Shown here in pieces: positions 44,088-58,814 of a DNA stretch of 64,000 bases. The notes under the pieces are model-generated. The model had not been told where the DNA came from and did not search any database. It was given only the letters and a program-made list of their open reading frames with translations. The first letter of the stretch is position 1. The number at the start of each line of letters is the position of its first letter. A program made the position numbers and the translations under genes. The stretch comes from Nematostella vectensis (Eukaryota; Cnidaria; Anthozoa; Actiniaria; Edwardsiidae), in NCBI RefSeq assembly GCF_932526225.1, contig NC_064040.1, forward strand, positions 17,035,994 through 17,099,993, read 5' to 3'.

Positions 44088-47000
44088 TGAAAGTGGCCAT
44101 TGAGAGGAGGTGAACTAGGAGGATGAAGCGCTTGTTATAGATAATATTGAAAGTGGCCATGAGAGAAGGTAAACTAGGAGGATGAAGCGCTTGTAATAGA
44201 TAATATTGGAAGTGGCCATTGAGGAGGTAAACTAGGAGGATGAAGCGCTTGTAATAGATAATATTGAAAGTGGCCATGAGAGGAGGTAAACTAGGAGGAT
44301 GAAGCGCTTGTAGTAGATAATATTGTAAGTGGCCATTGAGAGGAGGTAAACTAGGAGGATGAAGCGCTTGTTATAGATAATATTGAAAGTGGCCATGAGA
44401 GGAGGTAAACTAGGAGGATGAAGCGCTTGTAATAGATAATATTGGAAGTGGCCATTGAGGAGGTAAACTAGGAGGATGAAGCGCTTGTAATAGATAATAT
44501 TGAAAGTGGCCATGAGAGGAGGTAAACTAGGAGGATGAAGCGCTTGTAATAGATAATATTGAAAGTGTTGAAAGTGGCCATTAAGAGGAGGTAAACTAGG
44601 AGGATGAAGCGCTTGTAATAGATAATATTGAAAGTGGCCTTGAGAGGAGGTAAACTAGGAGGATGAAGCGCTTGTAATAGATAATATTGAAAGTGTCCAT
44701 TGAGAGGAGGTAAACTAGGAGGATGAAGCGCTTGTTATAGATAATATTGAAAGTGGCCATGAGAGGAGGTAAACTAGGAGGATGAAGCGCTTGTAATAGA
44801 TAATATTGGAAGTGGCCTTGAGAGGAGGTAAACTAGGAGGATGAAGCGCTTGTAATAGATAATATTGAAAGTGGCCATGAGAGGAGGTAAAGTAGGGGGA
44901 TGAAGCGCTTGTAATAGATAATATTGAAAGTGGCCATTGAGAGGAGGTCAACTAGGAGGACGAAGCGGTTGTAATAGATAATATTGAAAGTGGCCATTGA
45001 GAGGAGGTAAACTAGGAGGATGAAGCGCTTGTAATAGATAATATTGAAAGTGGCCATGAGAGGAGGTAAACTAGGAGGATGAAGCGCTTGTAATAGATAA
45101 TATTGAAAGTGGCCATTGAGAGGAGGTAAACTAGGAGGATAAAGCGCTTGTTATAGATAATATTGAAAGTGGCCATGAGAGGAGGTAAACTAGGAGGATG
45201 AAGCGCTTGTAATAGATAATATTGGAAGTGGCCTTGAGAGGAGGTAAACTAGGAGGCCATGAGAGGAGGTAAACTAGGAGGATGAAGCGCTTGTAATAGA
45301 TAATATTGAAAGTGGCCATGAGAGGAGGTAAACTAGGAGGATGAAGCGCTTGTAATAGATAATATTGTAAGTGGCCATTGAGAGGAGGTAAACTAGGAGG
45401 ATGAAGCGCTTGTAATAGATAATATTGAAAGTGGCCATGAGAGGAGGTAAACTAGGAGGATGAAGCGCTTGTAATAGATAATATTGGAAGTGGCCATTGA
45501 GGAGGTAAACTAGGAGGATGAAGCGCTTGTAATAGATAATATTGAAAGTGGCCATGAGAGGAGGTAAACTAGGAGGATTAAGCGCTTGTAATAGATAATA
45601 TTAAAAGTGTTGAAAGTGGCCATTAAGAGGAGGTAAACTAGGAGGATGAAGCGCTTGTAATAGATAATATTGAGAGTGGCATTGAGAGGAGGTAAACTAG
45701 GAGGATGAAGCGCTTGTAATAGATAATATTGAAAGTGTCCATTGAGAGGAGGTAAACTAGGAGGATGAAGCGCTTGTTATAGATAATATTGAAAGTGGCC
45801 ATGAGAGGAGGTAAACTAGGAGGATGAAGCGCTTGTAATAGATAATATTGGAAGTGGCCTTGAGAGGAGGTAAACTAGGAGGATGAAGCGCTTGTAATAG
45901 ATAATATTGAAAGTGGCCATGAGAGGAGGTAAACTAGGAGGATGAAGCGCTTGTAATAGATAATATTGGAAGTGGCCATTGAGGAGGTAAACTAGGAGGA
46001 TGAAGCGCTTGTAATAGATAATATTGAAAGTGGCCATTGAGAGGAGGTCAACTAGGAGGATGAAGCGGTTGTAATAGATAATATTGAAAGTGGCCATTGA
46101 GAGCAGGTAAACTAGGAGGATGAAGCGCTTGTAATAGATAATATTGAAAGTGGCCATGAGAGGAGGTAAACTAGGAGGATGAAGCGCTTGTAATAGATAA
46201 TATTGAAAGTGGCCATTGAGAGGAGGTAAACTAGGAGGATGAAGCGCTTGTTATAGATAATATTGAAAGTGGCCATGAGAGGAGGTAAACTAGGAGGATG
46301 AAGCGCTTGTAATAGATAATATTGGAAGTGGCCTTGAGAGGAGATAAACTAGGAGGATGAAGCGCTTGTAATAGATAATATTGAAAGTGGCCATGAGAGG
46401 AGGTAAAGTAGGGGGATGAAGCGCTTGTAATAGATAATATTGAAAGTGGCCATTGAGAGGAGGTCAACTAGGAGGATGAAGCGCTTGTAATAGATAATAT
46501 TGGAAGTGGCCTTGAGAGGAGGTAAACTAGGAGGATGAAGCGCTTGTAATAGATAATATTGAAAGTGGCCATGAGAGGAGGTAAACTAGGAGGATGAAGC
46601 GCTTGTAATAGATAATATTGGAAGTGGCCATTGAGGAGGTAAACTAGGAGGATGAAGCGCTTGTAATAGATAATATTGGAAGTGACCATTGAGAGGAGGT
46701 AAACTACGAGGATGAAGCGCTTGTAATAGATAATATTGGAAGTGGCCATTGAGGAGGTAAACTAGGAGGATGAAGCGCTTGTAATAGATAATATTGAAAG
46801 TGGCCATTGAGAGGAGGTCAACTAGGAGGATGAAGCGCTTGTAATAGATAATATTAAAAGTGGCCATTGAGAGGAGGTGAACTAGGAGGATGAAGCGCTT
46901 GTAATAGATAATATTGGCCATTGAGAGGAGGTAAACTAGGAGGATGAAGCGCTTGTAATAGATAATATTGGAAGTGGCCATTGAGAGGTAAACTAGGAGG

Positions 47001-50000
47001 ATGAAGCGCTTGTAATAGATAATATTGAAAGTGGCCATTGAGAGGAGGTAAACTAGGAGGATGAAGCGCTTGTAATAGATAATATTGAAAGTGGCCATGA
47101 GAGGAGGTAAACTAGGAGGATGAAGCGCTTGTAATAGATAATATTGAAAGTGTTGAAAGTGGCCATTAAGAGGAGGTAAACTAGGAGGATGAAGCGCTTG
47201 TAATAGATAATATTGGAAGTGGCCATTGAGAGGAGGTAAACTAGCAGGATGAAGCGCTTGTAATAGATAATATTGAAAGTGGCCATTGAGAGGAGGTGAA
47301 CTAGGAGGATGAAGCGCTTGTAATAGATAATATTGAAAGTGGCCTTGAGAGGAGGTAAACTAGGAGGATGAAGCGCTTGTAATAGATAATATTGAAAGTG
47401 ACCATTGAGAGGAGGTAAACTAGGAGGATGAAGCGCTTGTAATAGATAATATTGAAAGTGGCCATTGAGAGGAGGTAAACTAGGAGGATGAGGCGCTTGT
47501 AATAGATAATATTGGAAGTGGCCATTGAGAGGAGGTAAACTAGGAGGATGAAGCGCTTGTAATAGATAATATTGGAAGTGGCCATTAAGAGGAGGTAAAC
47601 TAGGAGGATGAAGCGCTTGTAATAGATAATATTGGAAGTGGCCTTGAGAGGAGGTAAACTAGGAGGATGAAGCGCTTGTAATAGATAATATTGGAAGTGG
47701 CCATTGAGGAGGTAAACTAGGAGGATGAAGCGCTTGTAATAGATAATATTGGGAGTGGCCATTAAGAGGAGGTAAACTAGGAGGATGAAGCGCTTGTAAT
47801 AGATAATATTGGAAGTGGCCTTGAGAGGAGGTAAACTAGGAGGATGAAGCGCTTGTAATAGATAATATTGGGAGTGGCCATTAAGAGGAGGTAAACTAGG
47901 AGGATGAAGCGCTTGTAATAGATAATATTGGGAGTGGCCATTAAGAGGAGGTAAACTAGGAGGATGAAGCGCTTGTAATAGATAATATTGGAAGTGGCCA
48001 TGAGAGGAGGTAAACTAGGAGGATGAAGCGCTTGTAATAGATTATATTGAAAGTGGCCTTGAGAGGAGGTAAACTAGGAGGATGAAGCGCTTGTAATAAA
48101 TAATATTGAGTGGCCATTGAGAGGAGGTGAACTAGGAGGATGAAGCGGTTGTAATAGATAATTTTGGAAGTGGCCATTGAGAGGAGGTAAACTAGGAGGA
48201 TGAAGCGCTTGTAATAGATAATATTGAAAGTGTTGAAAGTGGCCATTAAGAGGAGGTAAACTAGGAGGATGAAGCGCTTGTAATAGATAATATTGAAAGT
48301 GGCCATTGAGAGGTAAACTAGGAGGATGAAGCGCTTGTAATAGATAATATTGAAAGTGGCCATTGAGAGGAGGTAAACTAGGAGGATGAAGCGCTTGTAA
48401 TAGATAATATTGAAAGTGGCCATGAGAGGAGGTAAACTAGGAGGATGAAGCGCTTGTAATAGATAATATTGAAAGTGTTGAAAGTGGCCATTAAGAGGAG
48501 GTAAACTAGGAGGATGAAGCGCTTGTAATAGATAATATTGGAAGTGGCCATTGAGAGGAGGTAAACTAGCAGGATGAAGCGCTTGTAATAGATAATATTG
48601 AAAGTGGCCATTGAGAGGAGGTGAACTAGGAGGATGAAGCGCTTGTAATAGATAATATTGAAAGTGGCCTTGAGAGGAGGTAAACTAGGAGGATGAAGCG
48701 CTTGTAATAGATAATATTGAAAGTGACCATTGAGAGGAGGTAAACTAGGAGGATGAAGCGCTTGTAATAGATAATATTGAAAGTGGCCATTGAGAGGAGG
48801 TAAACTAGGAGGATGAGGCGCTTGTAATAGATAATATTGGAAGTGGCCATTGAGAGGAGGTAAACTAGGAGGATGAAGCGCTTGTAATAGATAATATTGG
48901 AAGTGGCCATTAAGAGGAGGTAAACTAGGAGGATGAAGCGCTTGTAATAGATAATATTGGAAGTGGCCTTGAGAGGAGGTAAACTAGGAGGATGAAGCGC
49001 TTGTAATAGATAATATTGGAAGTGGCCATTGAGGAGGTAAACTAGGAGGATGAAGCGCTTGTAATAGATAATATTGGGAGTGGCCATTAAGAGGAGGTAA
49101 ACTAGGAGGATGAAGCGCTTGTAATAGATAATATTGGAAGTGGCCTTGAGAGGAGGTAAACTAGGAGGATGAAGCGCTTGTAATAGATAATATTGGGAGT
49201 GGCCATTAAGAGGAGGTAAACTAGGAGGATGAAGCGCTTGTAATAGATAATATTGGGAGTGGCCATTAAGAGGAGGTAAACTAGGAGGATGAAGCGCTTG
49301 TAATAGATAATATTGGAAGTGGCCATGAGAGGAGGTAAACTAGGAGGATGAAGCGCTTGTAATAGATTATATTGAAAGTGGCCTTGAGAGGAGGTAAACT
49401 AGGAGGATGAAGCGCTTGTAATAAATAATATTGAAAGTGTTGAAAGTGGCCATTAAGAGGAGGTAAACTAGGAGGATGAAGCGGTTGTAATAGATAATTT
49501 TGGAAGTGGCCATTGAGAGGAGGTAAACTAGGAGGATGAAGCGCTTGTAATAGATAATATTGAAAGTGTTGAAAGTGGCCATTAAGAGGAGGTAAACTAG
49601 GAGGATGAAGCGCTTGTAATAGATAATATTGAAAGTGGCCATGAGAGGAGGTGAACTAGGAGGATGAAGGGGTTGTAATAGATAATATTGGAAGTGGCCA
49701 TTGAGAGGAGGTAAACTAGGAGGATGAAGCGCGTGTAATAGATAATATTGAAAGTGGCCATTAAGAGGAGGTAAACTAGGAGGATGAAGCGCTTGTAATA
49801 AATAATATTGAGTGGCCATTGAGAGGAGGTGAACTAGGAGGATGAAGCGGTTGTAATAGATAATATTGAAAGTGGCCATGAGAGGAGGTAAACTAGGAGG
49901 ATGAAGCGCTTGTAATAGATAATATTGAAAGTGGCCATTGAGAGGAGGTAAACTAGGAGGATGAAGCGCTTGTAATAGATAATATTGAAAGTGGCCATGA

Positions 50001-53000
50001 GAGGAGGTGAACTAGGAGGATGACGCGCTTGTAATAAATAATATTGAAAGTGGCCATTGAGAGGAGGTAAACTAGGAGGATGAAGCGCTTGTAATAGATA
50101 ATATTGAAAGTGGCCATTAAGAGGAGGTAAACTAGGAGGATGAAGCGCTTGTAATAGATAATATTGAAAGTGGCCTTGAGAGGAGGTAAACTAGGAGGAT
50201 GAAGCGCTTGTAATAGATAATATTGAAAGTGTCCATTGAGAGGAGGTAAACTAGGAGGATGAAGCGCTTGTTATAGATAATATTGAAAGTGGCCATGAGA
50301 GGAGGTAAACTAGGAGGATGAAGCGCTTGTAATAGATAATATTGGAAGTGGCCATTGAGAGGAGGTAAACTAGGAGGATGAAGCGCTTGTAATAGATAAT
50401 ATTGAAAGTGGCCATGAGAGGAGGTAAAGTAGGGGGATGAAGCGCTTGTAATAGATAATATTGAAAGTGGCCATTGAGAGGAGGTCAACTAGGAGGATGA
50501 AGCGGTTGTAATAGATAATATTGAAAGTGGCCATTGAGAGGAGGTAAACTAGGAGGATGAAGCGCTTGTAATAGATAATATTGAAAGTGGCCATGAGAGG
50601 AGGTAAACTAGGAGGATGAAGCGCTTGTAATAGATAATATTGAAAGTGGCCATTGAGAGGAGGTAAACTAGGAGGATGAAGCGCTTGTTATAGATAATAT
50701 TGAAAGTGGCCATGAGAGGAGGTAAACTAGGAGGATGAAGCGCTTGTAATAGATAATATTGGAAGTGGCCTTGAGAGGAGGTAAACTAGGAGGATGAAGC
50801 GCTTGTAATAGATAATATTGAAAGTGGCCATGAGAGGAGGTAAAGTAGGGGGATGAAGCGCTTGTAATAGATAATATTGAAAGTGGCCATTGAGAGGAGG
50901 TCAACTAGGAGGATGAAGCGCTTGTAATAGATAATATTGGAAGTGGCCTTGAGAGGAGGTAAACTAGGAGGATGAAGCGCTTGTAATAGATAATATTGAA
51001 AGTGGCCATGAGAGGAGGTAAACTAGGAGGATGAAGCGCTTGTAATAGATAATATTGGAAGTGGCCATTGAGGAGGTAAACTAGGAGGATGAAGCGCTTG
51101 TAATAGATAATATTGGAAGTGGCCATTGAGAGGAGGTAAACTAGGAGGATGAAGCGCTTGTAATAGATAATATTGGAAGTGGCCATTGAGAGGAGGTAAA
51201 CTAGGAGGATGAAGCGCTTGTAATAGATAATATTGGAAGTGACCATTGAGAGGAGGTAAACTACGAGGATGAAGCGCTTGTAATAGATAATATTGGAAGT
51301 GGCCATTGAGGAGGTAAACTAGGAGGATGAAGCGCTTGTAATAGATAATATTGAAAGTGGCCATTGAGAGGAGGTCAACTAGGAGGATGAGGCGCTTGTA
51401 ATAGATAATATTGGAAGTGGCCATTGAGAGGAGGTAAACTAGGAGGATGAAGCGCTTGTAATAGATAATATTGGAAGTGGCCATTAAGAGGAGGTAAACT
51501 AGGAGGATGAAGCGCTTGTAATAGATAATATTGGAAGTGGCCATTGAGGAGGTAAACTAGGAGGATGAAGCGCTTGTAATAGATAATATTGGAAGTGGCC
51601 ATTGAGAGGAGGTAAACTAGGAGGATGAAGCGCTTGTAATAGATAATATTGGAAGTGGCCATGAGAGGAGGTAAACTAGGAGGATGAAGCGCTTGTAATA
51701 GATAATATTGGGAGTGACCATTGAGAGGAGGTAAACTAGGAGGATGAAGCGCTTGTAATAGATAATATTGGAAGTGGCCATTGAGGAGGTAAACTAGGAG
51801 GATGAAGCGCTTGTAATAGATAATATTGAAAGTGGCCATTGAGAGGAGGTAAACTAGGAGGATGAGGCGCTTGTAATAGATAATATTGGAAGTGGCCATT
51901 GAGAGGAGGTAAACTAGGAGGATGAAGCGCTTGTAATAGATAATATTGGAAGTGGCCATTAAGAGGAGGTAAACTAGGAGGATGAAGCGCTTGTAATAGA
52001 TAATATTGGAAGTGGCCATTGAGAGGAGGTAAACTAGGAGGATGAAGCGCGTGTAATAGATAATATTGAAAGTGGCCATTAAGAGGAGGTAAACTTGGAG
52101 GATAAAGCGCTTGTAATAAACAATATTGAAAGTGGCCATTGAGAGGAGGTAAACTAGGAGGATGAAGCGCTTGTAATAGATAATATTGAAAGTGGCCATT
52201 GAGAGGAGGTAAACTAGGAGGATGAGGCGCTTGTAATAGATAATATTGGAAGTGGCCATTGAGAGGAGGTAAACTAGGAGGATGAAGCGCTTGTAATAGA
52301 TAATATTGGAAGTGGCCATTAAGAGGAGGTAAACTAGGAGGATGAAGCGCTTGTAATAGATAATATTGGAAGTGGCCATTGAGAGGAGGTAAACTAGGAG
52401 GATGAAGCGCGTGTAATAGATAATATTGAAAGTGGCCATTAAGAGGAGGTAAACTTGGAGGATGAAGCGCTTGTAATAAACAATATTGAAAGTGGCCATT
52501 GAGAGGAGGTAAACTAGGAGGATGAAGCGCTTGTAATAGATAATATTGAAAGTGGCCATGAGAGGAGGTAAACTAGGAGGATGAAGCGCTTGTAATAGAT
52601 AATATTGAAAGTGTCCATTGAGAGGAGGTAAACTAGGAGGATGAAGCGCTTGTAATAGATAATATTGAAAGTGGCCATGAGAGGAGGTGAACTAGGAGGA
52701 TGACGCGCTTGTAATAAATAATATTGAAAGTGGCCATTGAGAGGAGGTAAACTAGGAGGATGAAGCGCTTGTAATAGATAATATTGAAAGTGGCCATTAA
52801 GAGGAGGTAAACTAGGAGGATGAAGCGCTTGTAATAGATAATATTGAAAGTGGCCTTGAGAGGAGGTAAACTAGGAGGATGAAGCGCTTGTAATAGATAA
52901 TATTGAAAGTGTCCATTGAGAGGAGGTAAACTAGGAGGATGAAGCGCTTGTTATAGATAATATTGAAAGTGGCCATGAGAGGAGGTAAACTAGGAGGATG

Positions 53001-56000
53001 AAGCGGTTGTAATAGATAATATTGGAAGTGGCCATTGAGAGGAGGTAAACTAGGAGGATGAAGCGCTTGTAATAGATAATATTGAAAGTGTTGAAAGTGG
53101 CCATTAAGAGGAGGTAAACTAGGAGGATGAAGCGCTTGTAATACATAATATTGAAAGTGGCCATGAGGGGAGGTGAACTAGGAGGATGAAGGGGTTGTAA
53201 TAGATAATATTGGAAGTGGCCATTGAGAGGAGGTAAACTAGGAGGATGAAGCGCGTGTAATAGATAATATTGAAAGTGGCCATTAAGAGGAGGTAAACTA
53301 GGAGGATGAAGCGCTTGTAATAAACAATATTGAAAGTGGCCATTGAGAGGAGGTAAACTAGGAGGATGAAGCGCTTGTAATAGATAATATTGAAAGTGGC
53401 CATGAGAGGAGGTAAACTAGGAGGATGAAGCGCTTGTAATAGATAATATTGAAAGTGGCCATTGAGAGGAGGTAAACTAGGAGGATGAAGCGCTTGTAAT
53501 AGATAATATTGAAAGTGGCCATGAGAGGAGGTGAACTAGGAGGATGACGCGCTTGTAATAAATAATATTGAAAGTGGCCATTGAGAGGAGGTAAACTAGG
53601 AGGATGAAGCGCTTGTAATAGATAATATTGAAAGTGACCATTAAGAGGAGGTAAACTAGGAGGATGAAGCGCTTGTAATAGATAATATTGAAAGTGGCCT
53701 TGAGAGGAGGTAAACTAGGAGGATGAAGCGCTTGTAATAGATAATATTGAAAGTGTCCATTGAGAGGAGGTAAACTAGGAGGATGAAGCGCTTGTTATAG
53801 ATAATATTGAAAGTGGCCATGAGAGGAGGTAAACTAGGAGGATGAAGCGCTTGTAATAGATAATATTGGAAGTGGCCTTGAGAGGAGGTAAACTAGGAGG
53901 ATGAAGCGCTTGTAATAGATAATATTGAAAGTGGCCATTAAGAGGAGGTAAACTAGGAGGATGAAGCGCTTGTAATAGATAATATTGAAAGTGGCCTTGA
54001 GAGGAGGTAAACTAGGAGGATGAAGCGCTTGTAATAGATAATATTGAAAGTGTCCATTGAGAGGAGGTAAACTAGGAGGATGAAGCGCTTGTTATAGATA
54101 ATATTGAAAGTGGCCATGAGAGGAGGTAAACTAGGAGGATGAAGCGCTTGTAATAGATAATATTGGAAGTGGCCTTGAGAGGAGGTAAACTAGGAGGATG
54201 AAGCGCTTGTAATAGATAATATTGAAAGTGGCCATGAGAGGAGGTAAAGTAGGGGGTTGAAGCGCTTGTAATAGATAATATTGAAAGTGGCCATTGAGAG
54301 GAGGTCAACTAGGAGGATGAAGCGGTTGTTATAGATAATATTGAAAGTGGCCATGATAGGAGGTAAACTAGGAGGATGAAGCGCTTGTAATAGATAATAT
54401 TGGAAGTGGCCTTGAGAGGAGGTAAACTAGGAGGATGAAGCGCTTGTAATAGATAATACTGAAAGTGGCCATGAGAGGAGGTAAAGTAGGGGGTTGAAGC
54501 GCTTGTAATAGATAATATTGAAAGTGGCCATTGAGAGGAGGTCAACTAGGAGGATGAAGCGGTTGTAATAGATAATATTGAAAGTGGCCATTGAGAGCAG
54601 GTAAACTAGGAGGATGAAGCGCTTGTAATAGATAATATTGAAAGTGGCCATGAGAGGAGGTAAACTAGGAGGATGAAGCGCTTGTAATAGATAATATTGA
54701 AAGTGGCCATTGAGAGGAGGTAAACTAGGAGGATGAAGCGCTTGTTATAGATAATATTGAAAGTGGCCATGAGAGGAGGTAAACTAGGAGGATGAAGCGC
54801 TTGTAATAGATAATATTGGAAGTGGCCTTGAGAGGAGGTAAACTAGGAGGATGAAGCGCTTGTAATAGATAATATTGAAAGTGGCCATGAGAGGAGGTAA
54901 AGTAGGGGGATGAAGCGCTTGTAATAGATAATATTGAAAGTGGCCATTGAGAGGAGGTCAACTAGGAGGATGAAGCGCTTGTAATAGATAATATTGGAAG
55001 TGGCCATTGAGAGGAGGTAAACTAGGAGGATGAAGCGCTTGTAATAGATAATATTGAAAGTGGCCATGAGAGGAGGTAAACTAGGAGGATGAAGCGCTTG
55101 TAATAGATAATATTGGAAGTGGCCATTGAGGAGGTAAACTAGGAGGATGAAGCGCTTGTAATAGATAATATTGGAAGTGGCCATTGAGAGGAGGTAAACT
55201 AGGAGGATGAAGCGCTTGTAATAGATAATATTGGAAGTGGCCATTGAGAGGAGGTAAACTAGGAGGATGAAGCGCTTGTAATAGATAATATTGGAAGTGA
55301 CCATTGAGAGGAGGTAAACTAGGAGGATGAAGCGCTTGTAATAGATAATATTGGAAGTGGCCATTGAGGAGGTAAACTAGGAGGATGAAGCGCTTGTAAT
55401 AGATAATATTGAAAGTGGCCATTGAGAGGAGGTCAACTAGGAGGATGAAGCGCTTGTAATAGATAATATTGAAAGTGGCCATTGAGAGGAGGTGAACTAG
55501 GAGGATGAAGCGCTTGTAATAGATAATATTGGCCATTGAGAGGAGGTAAACTAGGAGGATGAAGCGCTTGTAATAGATAATATTGGAAGTGGCCATTGAG
55601 CGGTAAACTAGGAGGATGAAGCGCTTGTAATAGATAATATTGAAAGTGGCCATGAGAGGAGGTAAACTAGGAGGATGAAGCGCTTGTAATAGATAATATT
55701 GAAAGTGTTGAAAGTGGCCATTAAGAGGAGGTAAACTAGGAGGATGAAGCGCTTGTAATAGATAATATTGGAAGTGGCCATTGAGAGGAGGTAAACTAGG
55801 AGGATGAAGCGCTTGTAATAGATAATATTGAAAGTGGCCATTGAGAGGAGGTGAACTAGGAGGATGAAGCGCTTGTAATAGATAATATTGAAAGTGGCCA
55901 TTGAGAGGAGGTCAACTAGGAGGATGAAGCGCTTGTAATAGATAATATTGAAAGTGACCATTGAGAGGAGGTAAACTAGGAGGATGAAGCGCTTGTAATA

Positions 56001-58283
56001 GATAATATTGAAAGTGGCCATTGAGAGGAGGTAAACTAGGAGGATGAGGCGCTTGTAATAGATAATATTGGAAGTGGCCATTGAGAGGAGGTAAACTAGG
56101 AGGATGAAGCGCTTGTAATAGATAATATTGGAAGTGGCCATTAAGAGGAGGTAAACTAGGAGGATGAAGCGCTTGTAATAGATAATATTGGAAGTGGCCT
56201 TGAGAGGAGGTAAACTAGGAGGATGAAGCGCTTGTAATAGATAATATTGGAAGTGGCCATTGAGGAGGTAAACTAGGAGGATGAAGCGCTTGTAATAGAT
56301 AATATTGGGAGTGGCCATTAAGAGGAGGTAAACTAGGAGGATGAAGCGCTTGTAATAGATAATATTGGAAGTGGCCTTGAGAGGAGGTAAACTAGGAGGA
56401 TGAAGCGCTTGTAATAGATAATATTGGGAGTGGCCATTAAGAGGAGGTAAACTAGGAGGATGAAGCGCTTGTAATAGATAATATTGGGAGTGGCCATTAA
56501 GAGGAGGTAAACTAGGAGGATGAAGCGCTTGTAATAGATAATATTGGAAGTGGCCTTGAGAGGAGGTAAACTAGGAGGATGAAGCGCTTGTAATAGATAA
56601 TATTGGGAGTGGCCATTAAGAGGAGGTAAACTAGGAGGATGAAGCGCTTGTAATAGATAATATTGGGAGTGGCCATTAAGAGGAGGTAAACTAGGAGGAT
56701 GAAGCGCTTGTAATAGATAATATTGGAAGTGGCCATGAGAGGAGGTAAACTAGGAGGATGAAGCGCTTGTAATAGATAATATTGAAAGTGGCCTTGAGAG
56801 GAGGTAAACTAGGAGGATGAAGCGCTTGTAATAAATAATATTGAGTGGCCATTGAGAGGAGGTGAACTAGGAGGATGAAGCGCTTGTAATAGATAATATT
56901 GAAAGTGTCCATTGAGAGGAGGTAAACTAGGAGGATGAAGCGCTTGTTATAGATAATATTGAAAGTGGCCTTGAGAGGAGGTAAACTAGGAGGATGAAGC
57001 GCTTGTAATAAATAATATTGAGTGGCCATTGAGAGGAGGTGAACTAGGAGGATGAAGCGGTTGTAATAGATAATATTGGAAGTGGCCATTGAGAGGAGGT
57101 AAACTAGGAGGATGAAGCGCTTGTAATAGATAATATTGAAAGTGTTGAAAGTGGCCATTAAGAGGAGGTAAACTAGGAGGATGAAGCGCTTGTAATAGAT
57201 AATATTGAAAGTGGCCATGAGAGGAGGTGAACTAGGAGGATGAAGGGGTTGTAATAGATAATATTGGAAGTGGCCATTGAGAGGAGGTAAACTAGGAGGA
57301 TGAAGCGCGTGTAATAGATAATATTGAAAGTGGCCATTAAGAGGAGGTAAACTAGGAGGATGAAGCGCTTGTAATAAACAATATTGAAAGTGGCCATTGA
57401 GAGGAGGTAAACTAGGAGGATGAAGCGCTTGTAATAGATAATATTGAAAGTGGCCATGAGAGGAGGTAAACTAGGAGGATGAAGCGCTTGTAATAGATAA
57501 TATTGAAAGTGTCCATTGAGAGGAGGTAAACTAGGAGGATGAAGCGCTTGTAATAGATAATATTGAAAGTGGCCATGAGAGGAGGTGAACTAGGAGGATG
57601 ACGCGCTTGTAATAAATAATATTGAAAGTGGCCATTGAGAGTGGGTAAACTAGGAGGATGAAGCGCTTGTAATAGATAATATTGAAAGTGGCCATTAAGA
57701 GGAGGTAAACTAGGAGGATGAAGCGCTTGTAATAGATAATATTGAAAGTGGCCATGAGAGGAGGTGAACTAGGAGGATGAAGCGGTTGTAATAGATAATA
57801 TTGAAAGTGGCCATTAAGAGGAGGTAAACTAGGAGGATGACGCGCTTGTAATAGATAATATTGAAAGTGGCCTTGAGAGGAGGTAAACTAGGAGGATGAA
57901 GCGCTTGTAATAGATAATATTGGAAGTGGCCATTGAGAGGTAAACTAGGAGGATGAAGCGCTTGTAATAGATAATATTGAAAGTGGCCATTGAGAGGAGG
58001 TAAACTAGGAGGATGACGCGCTTGTAATAGATAATATTGAAAGTGGCCATGAGAGGAGGTGAACTAGGAGGATGAAGCGGTTGTAATAGATAATATTGAA
58101 AGTGGCCATTAAGAGGAGGTAAACTAGGAGGATGACGCGCTTGTAATAGATAATATTGAAAGTGGCCTTGAGAGGAGGTAAAGTAGGGGGATGATGCGCT
58201 TGTAATAAATAATATTGAAAGTGGCCATTGAGAGGAGGTAAACTGGGAGGATGAAGCGCTTGTAATAGATAATATTGGAAGTG
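44088..58283. repeat. 60-bp satellite array (about 237 units)
   Basis: The consensus starts gaggatgaagcgcttgtaat, continues agataatattgaaagtggcc and ends attgagaggaggtaaactag. Length variants are 59 (ccatgag), 57 (attgaggagg) and 71 bp (an extra gaaagtgtt). Base variants (gga/aaa, cggttg, gcgcgtg, gggggatg) mark subfamilies. Because most units are 60 or 57 bp, minus-strand frames stay open and give spurious hydrophobic proteins. No gene lies inside. Confidence 0.97.
47053..49415. repeat. 1325-bp higher-order duplication in the 60-bp satellite
   Basis: Units 47053-48090 recur at 48378-49415 with the same order of variants, including the rare words gaggcgcttg and agattatattg. A third copy of part of the block lies at 55608-56736 (offset about 7.23 kb). 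Confidence 0.8.
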
Positions 58284-58690
58284 ACGAGAAGGGGAGTTGT
58301 CAGATGCATAGACGATGAGTCGGAGGCGGATGGGAGAGTGACTGAGATAATAGGTCAGATAGTGACGGAGAAGTTGATAATTCGGAGATTGACTGATTTA
58401 ACTTGGAGAGTGACAGAGGAGACGCTCCCGCAAAGGACTAGGTCCGGTCGGATTTGCCGTACTTGCAGGGGCCGTTATTTGTACAAATGACCCCAAGAAG
58501 TGCATGCACTAGACTGAGAAGAATATGGAGGTTAAAAGGATCACAAGTACCTCAGCTTTTTTATACGGTTGTGAGACCTGGAAGATGAATAAGGGAGATA
58601 ATGCTGGACGTTTAAGTTGGAATACGTATCTAGTATTTAAAATTACTCAACATTTGTTGGAAAGATCACATCAGGAATGAGGAGTCCTGA
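58284..58690 (+). mobile_element. Decayed LINE reverse transcriptase C-terminal region
   Basis: Translation across frames gives the typical order of a LINE RT end. First comes an acidic G-V-V-R-C-I-D-D-E-S-E-A-D segment, then R-L-R-R-I-W near 58513, L-Y-G-C-E-T-W-K-M-N-K near 58561-58593 and W-K-D-H-I-R-N-E-E near 58660. Several frameshifts and stops separate them. It is a dead fragment touching the satellite edge. Confidence 0.55.
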
Positions 58691-58814
58691 ATGTGCTTAG
58701 ACAAGATCGAGAATATCTTTGTAGTTTAGTCGGCTAGCCGTAGTTTCAGGAATCCCGGAAGTTTTCCCGGAAAGGCCACAGCGTCTGATCTGTGATAAAT
58801 TTGTTCGTCTGATC

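Noticed and set aside
51375-52559. A 394-codon minus-strand frame and many shorter ones repeating F-N-I-I-Y-Y-K-R-F-I-L-L
   Set aside because: It is the 60-bp satellite read in frame; it breaks wherever a 59- or 71-bp unit occurs and has no flanking gene signals.
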